From Acanthaster planci (Eukaryota > Echinodermata > Asteroidea > Valvatida > Acanthasteridae), in NCBI RefSeq assembly GCF_001949145.1, contig NW_019091804.1, forward strand, positions 14,296 to 28,980: a stretch of DNA of 14,685 bases, in the 5' to 3' direction. Position numbers and translations under genes: made by a program. The notes below the pieces were generated by a model. It did not search any database, was not told where the DNA came from, and saw nothing but the letters and a program-made list of their open reading frames with translations. Shown one piece after another: positions 9,090 through 14,685 of this stretch (position 1 is the first letter of the stretch; each line of letters opens with the position of its first letter).

Positions 9090-9586
9090 CAGCTCTTCCA
9101 CTTTCAAGGAAATTTCCTTATTTGTAGGAAATTTTTGCTTTCGAAGGAAATTTGAAGGACATGAAAAAATCTAAGGAAATTTTGAGGAAATGCCCCAAAT
9201 CTAAAGTAATTCTAAGGAAATTATTAAATTCTGAGCAAATTCTACAAATATTCTCAAAATTAGCAGCAAAATCTACATTTCAAACTCTACAGTAATATTC
9301 TGTCAGATTCAGGATGACTGGAAACAAGACTAGTAGAATAAAATTTTATGCGCGTGCGCACAAGTTATATCACCACACATGATGCACACAGCCTGATTTC
9401 TTTGTTGAAGACAGTGAGTTTGAGCATTGTACTGACCTCTGCTTATCATCTAGCAAACAAACACAGTAGTTTTGGTAGTATATTAGGCTTTTTGGTGGTT
9501 AACTAAAAAATAAGGAAATCGGGAGGAAAATAAGGACATTTGGCTTTGGGGATACGGAAATTTTCATTTTGACTGTGGAAGCACTG
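9090..9586. mobile_element. Candidate hAT-like miniature transposon (MITE)
   Basis: The left end reads CAGCTCTTCCACTTTC followed by AAGGAAATTTCCTTAT. The reverse complement of the right end reads CAGTGCTTCCACAGTC followed by AAAATGAAAATTTCCGTAT. The two ends therefore form an imperfect terminal inverted repeat beginning with CAG, as in hAT elements, about 497 bases apart, with no transposase between. The interior carries AAGGAAAT five times by hand count (9106, 9144, 9173, 9214, 9512) plus variants, which fits subterminal repeats. The eight flanking bases (9082-9089 and 9587-9594) match only partly, so a clean target duplication is not shown. Superfamily assignment is an inference from the ends. 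Confidence 0.45.
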
Positions 9587-9647
9587 GACAAGGTCATCAA
9601 ACAAGTTTCATCTCAACCAAGTCACAAGTTTGCCATATCATCTACTG

Positions 9648-9818
9648 CTACAATCCTGGACAAATCTCGTTAGGCCTCCAGACCCCATGTTCAATGTTGG
9701 GTCTGTGCGCACGGTCTGCGCTCCAGCTGGACAACATTGACCGGGGGGGAGTTGGGGAGGGGGCTGGAGAGCATATGGCTATTACCAAGTGTCCCAACAA
9801 GTCTGTCCAGGATTGTAG
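9648..9818. repeat. Fold-back: 15-base perfect inverted repeat
   Basis: CTACAATCCTGGACA at 9648-9662 is exactly complementary to TGTCCAGGATTGTAG at 9804-9818. The match continues imperfectly inward for about 12 more bases. The 141-base loop carries a smaller hairpin (CAGACCC 9679-9685 with GGGTCTG 9699-9705), the palindrome TCCAGCTGGA at 9722-9731 and a G-rich quadruplex candidate. It may be a tiny fold-back element or an RNA structure if transcribed. Confidence 0.6.
9743..9763 (+). other. Potential G-quadruplex
   Basis: The run is G7, A, GTT, G4, A, G5. It satisfies the usual pattern of four G tracts of at least three separated by loops of one to seven bases (the first seven G can split 3+1+3). 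It lies in the loop of the surrounding fold-back. Formation in vivo is not shown by sequence. Confidence 0.6.
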
Positions 9819-10620
9819 ATACCAGGGACCCCTATCATACCGTAGAACTAAAGTTGATCATTCTGTCCATTGGAGTCAAGTATAACTTGCAAAAGGAATA
9901 ATAAAACTTACTGGTTTACATGTATGTAGTTGAAGTTACTGGTAATTACATGGATGTAACTGTCAAGCTAAGTTGTCGACAGCACTTTTAAAAATTACTG
10001 TAATTTATTGATTTTGACAGATTACAAATTCATTCATTTTGTATTTTAACCTCCTCTCAGTATAAATATTCCTATTCACTTAATCATGATTTGGATAAAA
10101 TAAACTTCCTCTTTTTGCTGTGGGTAGACCCAGTACAAGCTTTGACTTCTTGTATGATCTTCCCATTAATTCTTAAAAATGCTACCATTGCAGTTTTTTC
10201 TCACCATGTGCATGTATGCAACTACATGTACTTATAGTATGGCAACCAATGAACTTGCACCTGAGCCTAGTCAAGGATTTGTGGGCTGGGTTGGTGACAG
10301 TCGGTTGTGGGGGGTTTGGTAGGGATGGGTTGATGAGAGTTGGGATTTATTAGGTTGAATGTACACATATTTTGAAAATTATACATGTACTGACACTTTC
10401 AGTATCTTGAAAGATCTCAGACCGAATGAATATTCATTGGAGGTTTACAACAGAAATATGAGGGATCATATGTGTATAGATATAGTCTAAGCCAGTTCCA
10501 CACTCCCGTTGTTTCAGGCATGAACTAGATTATCTTTTCAGACTGATTCTTCATACATTTTATTTAATGTGAGCTTGAGTCCTTGAGTCTATTCAAATAC
10601 ACATTTTCTTGTGTTCCTTT
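9819..10620. other. Unassigned region
   Basis: No gene is seen. The interval contains a diverged tandem duplication (9908-9967), a G-rich stretch at about 10284-10340 (GGGCTGGG, GGGGGG, GGG, GGG; weak quadruplex potential because one loop is long) and TACATGTA at 10223 and 10382. AATAAA-like hexamers occur but mean little in AT-rich DNA. Confidence 0.5.
9908..9967. repeat. Diverged tandem duplication of about 28-32 bases
   Basis: Copy one (9908-9935) and copy two (9936-9967) both begin TTACTGGT and both contain a TACATG(T/G)ATGTA core, ending GTTGAAG or CTGTCAAG. The arms differ by small indels. The shared centre is the same palindromic motif that recurs through the window. Confidence 0.65.
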
Positions 10621-12627
10621 ACCACAGCGTGTTTATGAGTAGCACAACCCTGACAGAATGCTGGAACATGCCTCATGGATAAGAACTTGAGTTTCTCCTG
10701 CATCTGCCCTAATGGCTGCATCAGAACGACCTACATAAGGTAAAGATGTCAATGGCTATGTCGTCTGCTCGAATGTCCTGAAGTCTTGGATAATGGCATT
10801 ACAGATTGTCCAGTAAATGATTGGATGTGCAAGTACACAGACTGTCTAGAATCTCTTCATGTGAGAGGACATATAAAAATATGATCAGGCTATCTGTACA
10901 TGTAGACACATCTGATGGGTTAAGCCACAGCACTTGCCCCATCTCATCGACTCTGGCTGTTGTTTTATCTGTGCCTGCGCAAAAAGACGTAGAAGTGTGT
11001 GGAGGTACATTGTATGTTGAACTTGAATTTAGCCACTGTTGTTGGCCTCTTTTGGTAGCAAATATTGCGTCTTGGTTGTGTGTCAGAATGTTGAAGAACA
11101 CAAGGTTGCATGCAGTTCAGTGTCGGTACAGTACATGTATAATGAACACTGCTATAACTGTCGGTTATACTGAACATATACTCCTTGGCACCTGAATTTT
11201 CTGTGTACATTTACTGAACATGGAAACTTTGCTTTACATAAAAGAAACATGTCGAGGACGAATAATAATAACTTGAAAGTTAAGGACATTTGTACTTTCA
11301 GAGTAACTACTGTCAGCACGGTCTGCATCGTTTATGGGCACATGTGTATAATGGGTGAATGGGTGGCTGTGTAGACCAGCCACTGAGTACCTGGAGGCAG
11401 TACGGGCAACCCTGATGTGGAAACCTTGTAAAAAACTCAAAGTGGAAAGTATGTTCATGTATGCCAGTAGATTAATTTTTGCCACTTAACTTACAGAAAT
11501 CTTCATTACATAGTTTTTATTTGCTTTCAATTGATAATTCTCAACACATCTATTAAAGCTTCATGTTAGAAAAGGATACTAGCATGACCATATGGCATTT
11601 TAAAGGAATGACTGAAGGAAAACTTGCCAACCTTTTTTCATTTTGGGAATTTGACTTCAACTGAAAACTACCCTAAAGGTGAGATATGAAAGATGATCAT
11701 ACCTTGAAGAAAATCCACTTATTTCAGTGTTACTTCTTTTTAACTTGAGTTTTTGCATTGGAAATGTTTGTTCCAAATCCTAATTCAGAAAAGATTGCGA
11801 GGCAGGTTGCCCCCCGTTTGCATGGGCCGGGCGGGGAATGGATTTGTGGGCAACTGGTAATCGCCTCAGGGAATTTTGCATGAATGCTGTTATATTGTTA
11901 TATTGTGTTCATTCTTGTGACGTTGATCTGTATTATTCTAAGAACTCTTAAGTCAACAACGACTTCAGCTGTACATATAAATTTATATCGAAAGTACACG
12001 TAGGCTGCTAAATCTTGTCTTTTTCAAAAGTCAAAATTTGTGGCTGAAATTATACAGTGCACAAGTGGTAAATGGCTTAAGGAGGATGCATATGACAGAT
12101 AGCCAAAATCAAAGTGCTGTTGATTTATGTCAGTCTAAACGTTTTGATTCATTTATTGTTGTTGATGACTTGCTACTTTAGCTTTCACTCTCGAATTGAA
12201 TAAAATTTAAACACTTTCTATGTGGACAAGAATTCCGAAATTCAGAGAAACAAGTGTACATGTATCACAAATGATCAAACTTAAGAAATGGTTAACACAC
12301 AAAAGTAACTTTGTAACAGTTGACTATGAACTTTGCAACAGCTTCTCACAAAATTGACAACAACAAAAAAACTTGAACGCGGTTGAAAGTTGCATTGGTA
12401 AAATGTGTAACGTTTTGTCTCTTAATATTTAGTTGTCACGGGCTGTAAAAAGTAGTTGGAAGATTATTCAGGTTCATTGCACCTGTGCTTTTATTTGGTT
12501 CGTGAGATGCAGTCCATGACAAGAAGCTTATTAGACTTTGTTTGTTTGGACAGAAACTCACCCACAACTATACCTTTCACAGTGTGCCTTGGACTTCATG
12601 GACAAGTGATTGCACTGTCTCTTCCAG
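10621..12627. other. Unassigned region, one weak exon-like segment
   Basis: A segment at 10628-10739 is bounded by a pyrimidine-rich CCACAG and by a GTAAAG, so it could be an exon, but all three of its frames contain stops. Overlapping frames on both strands at 10799-11210 (124 codons plus; 100 and 81 minus) show no domain. The rest looks intronic or intergenic. TACATGTA recurs at 10897, 11132 and 12257. Confidence 0.4.
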
Positions 12628-12669
12628 GGCAGCTCCTTGAAAGAACTGATCATCAGTTTCATGGGTATG
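12628..12669 (+). other. Possible internal exon A
   Basis: CTGTCTCTTCCAG precedes and GTAAGG follows, a plausible acceptor and donor. The 42 bases make 14 codons (SSLKELIISFMGM after a Gly) with no stop, in phase 0. If spliced to the segment at 13136 the frame stays open. The family is not recognised, and splice sites alone are weak evidence. Confidence 0.3.
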
Positions 12670-13135
12670 GTAAGGATAAAGCTTCAAGTCCGAGCGAATC
12701 ATATCAAATTTAATGCTTGGGTTTGTGAGAGGTTTGGGGAACTAGGTGATTTGCTTTTACTGTATGGAGCCTACGTTGCAGATTGGTTAATTCCACTTTT
12801 CCCTCATAATCAAGCACCCAACAATACTGTACATCCGAAAAATCACACGTAGTGATTTATTCAGTAGTAAAGAGCCTGCATTTGGCACACTCAGAGAGGC
12901 TTTTTTGAATATTTAATCCAGTAACAATCAAAGCACATTGTCCACATAATTATGCACGTCACAGAACACCTAAGACAAGTCCTTGGACTCAGCAGTGGTG
13001 CTCCATATTGTGCAGACTTTCTGCAGGGGAAGTGGTTGGATGTCAAAGGATGAATTAGAATACTGACATTTTTATTGGAAATCAATCCCTTTTCCCAAAT
13101 ACTACATTTTTTGTTCACTTCTTCTTTGATTTTAG

Positions 13136-13211
13136 GAGATTAGGCTGGTTCTGGATGCATGCGTTGTTGTCAAGGATATTGTCAAGACTCCACCTCTGCC
13201 TGTCACTCCTG
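13136..13211 (+). other. Possible internal exon B
   Basis: CTTCTTTGATTTTAG precedes and GTATGA follows. In phase with exon A it reads EIRLVLDACVVVKDIVKT, then PPLPVTP and one extra base. Splicing to the acceptor at 13653 would complete a Gly codon and then meet TGA at once, so this would be a C-terminus followed by untranslated sequence, or the transcript is non-coding. I do not recognise the peptide. Confidence 0.3.
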
Positions 13212-13653
13212 GTATGAAGATCTGTTGTTCTTATTGTGAGTTTCATTGTTTATTTATTGAAAAAATTTTAGACTGTACTTGAGAATTTTCTGTCAGTCTA
13301 TTTTTAAGTCAGCCTTTTCAAAGTACCTTGCATTGTGAATTTACAAAATATCAATGTGACTGAATGTAAACTCCTGTTGAAACTATTTCAGCACCAAAGA
13401 AAATATTTAGTACTCAGAGAATTTGAATTTTTTGCTCACCCTAAAAACATTTCCATTTCCCAAAGTTTGTGAGATAATGTAAGCCTCTCTTGTTCTTTTT
13501 GGCTCAGTTCCATGTATCAAGTTTACTTGCTGACAACTAATGATCATGCACTTTTTTAAAGGGCCAAGGAATTTTCTGACATTGAAAACTAGTTCAGCTG
13601 TAAGTTGAACAGAGTAGTGTCATTGATACATATGCTTTACCTTTTTCCTATAG

Positions 13654-13866
13654 GTTGAACCGAATACGTGTCATCCTTGATCTGAAGTGGTTTGGGCAAA
13701 CACAGCACAGATATTGAACTAACTTGAGCAGAGAAAAAGTGGTGATGCTTGCTACGATGGACACGATCAGAAGAATGGACAAAACCCTCCACAGATTCTC
13801 TATCTTGATTGGCCAAGAACCAGTCACATGGCTTTCACTTTATTGCTATTGCTATGTACGAAAAGG
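13654..13866 (+). other. Possible exon C (untranslated or non-coding)
   Basis: It is preceded by CTTTTTCCTATAG and followed by the strong donor GTAAGT at 13867. Every frame has a stop near its beginning. A 42-codon frame opens near 13725 and stops in the donor. It could be a 3' untranslated exon or part of a long non-coding RNA. Confidence 0.28.
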
Positions 13867-14018
13867 GTAAGTCCTAGCTTGTGTCAGAATCAAATGCTCA
13901 GTGGCTATGGCTTTCATTCTTGCCATTGACACACTGCATTAAATAGGCTCGGCAGTGGCCTTGTTTAATTAACTTCCTAGCATCTGACATTTGCTTCTTT
14001 TCACTTGTGTTTTTCTAG
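13867..14018 (+). other. Possible 152-base GT-AG intron
   Basis: It starts GTAAGT, has a CTGAC branch-point-like site near 13985, and ends in a pyrimidine-rich CTTGTGTTTTTCTAG. Length and ends are typical of short animal introns. Of the splice pairs proposed in this window it is the best looking. Confidence 0.35.
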
Positions 14019-14685
14019 GTTGATGCAACAGTAATCTTTGGGAATTGTCAGGTTTCCAGAAGCCTGCCCTGGGAATGCAACCCAGCAGCCTAATCAGTGT
14101 GACGGTGCTTCCGATGTGGAGGGTGCTGATATGGGGTGCTCGCCGTCGCTTGAGTCTTGCAATTTTGTTCACATTCTACCTTCCTTCATCTCTTTTAAAA
14201 AACGACGAGAGGTCCTTTCTCACAAGCTCTGAAAACACGGGTCCTATGTGGTGAAATAGCTTCAAACTGCATGGATGTTATGTGTCTTGAAAGTGCACCC
14301 TTGTCTCCAAATTGCACAGGTCCAGCATGTTTTCTGCACGGATTGAAACCTCCTTCCTAACTCCATCATCAGTGCATAACCCACGCAAGTGTCACCGGGT
14401 AAAGCATGCCATTATCCTGAGGATATTGTGTATTGACATCTATCTTGCTCTTGCCTGTGTGCAGAATAGGACACAATATGCTGCCCATCAGTCATAGCCT
14501 TGCTGCCATCTGGTTCTGTACACACATTAGCATTGTGTTTCCATTTTTCTGGGGGGGGGGTTGAAACCTGACTTATGAAGTTGGAGCCTTCCTTTCCCTT
14601 ATAACAATTATCGTCTGGACCCATGAATGGAAACAAAATGATGAATTATTGTGTGCAGTGAAATTTCTGACTTTCTTTCCCTTTG
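14019..14685. other. Unassigned tail, possible last exon start
   Basis: The sequence after the acceptor at 14017-14018 has open frames of 64-69 codons to about 14254, none with a recognisable domain. A ten-G run sits at 14551-14560. No clear polyadenylation signal is seen before the window ends. Confidence 0.4.
14551..14560 (+). repeat. G10 homopolymer
   Basis: Ten consecutive G bases, a simple slippage-prone run. Confidence 0.9.

Noticed and set aside
9106-9221. CRISPR-like array from the AAGGAAAT units
   Set aside because: Units are only about eight bases, irregularly spaced and degenerate, and the context is animal-type repeats.
10284-10340. Second G-quadruplex
   Set aside because: The G tracts are separated by an 18-base loop, outside the usual limit, so folding is doubtful.
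10799-11210. Overlapping frames of 124, 100 and 81 codons
   Set aside because: Cys- and Ser-rich peptides without a pattern, and no exon borders that fit. Not supported as a gene.

Overview
The window looks like a piece of an animal nuclear genome, AT-rich and largely non-coding. The evidence is two decayed non-LTR retrotransposons (LINEs), one tRNA-derived SINE, a short element with hAT-like inverted ends, and possible GT-AG introns. There is no operon-like packing, no ribosome binding sites and no dense coding. The very frequent octamer TACATGTA, several TAGGCCTA palindromes and the SINE type suggest a marine invertebrate such as an echinoderm, hemichordate, cephalochordate or mollusc. That placement is an impression from the repeats, not a proof. 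I found no intact protein-coding gene and could not name any host gene.

Layout. 1-510 holds nothing I can assign. 510-1560 is a badly broken LINE reverse transcriptase (LINE-A). It is followed without a gap by an unidentified open stretch to 1852. 1853-3300 is unassigned. About 3390-5381 is a second LINE (LINE-B), with apurinic-type endonuclease and reverse transcriptase remnants in order but split by at least six frame changes, two clear in-frame stops and an internal deletion. A tRNA-derived SINE lies immediately beyond it on the opposite strand (about 5380-5572). 5573-9089 is unassigned and contains a TG/T-rich simple repeat, AT-rich blocks and a GC-richer part at 8040-8460. 9090-9586 is a roughly 500-base candidate hAT-like miniature element. 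9648-9818 is a fold-back with a G-quadruplex-forming run in its loop. The rest, to 14685, is non-coding except for a possible spliced transcript on the + strand between about 12.6 and 14.2 kb.

The genes do not form a working system: everything recognisable is dead mobile DNA. The most interesting observation is that TACATGTA occurs 13 times by my hand count. Every copy that falls inside a LINE reading frame sits exactly at an insertion, deletion or frame change, as if this palindrome is itself gained or expanded as a tiny unit.
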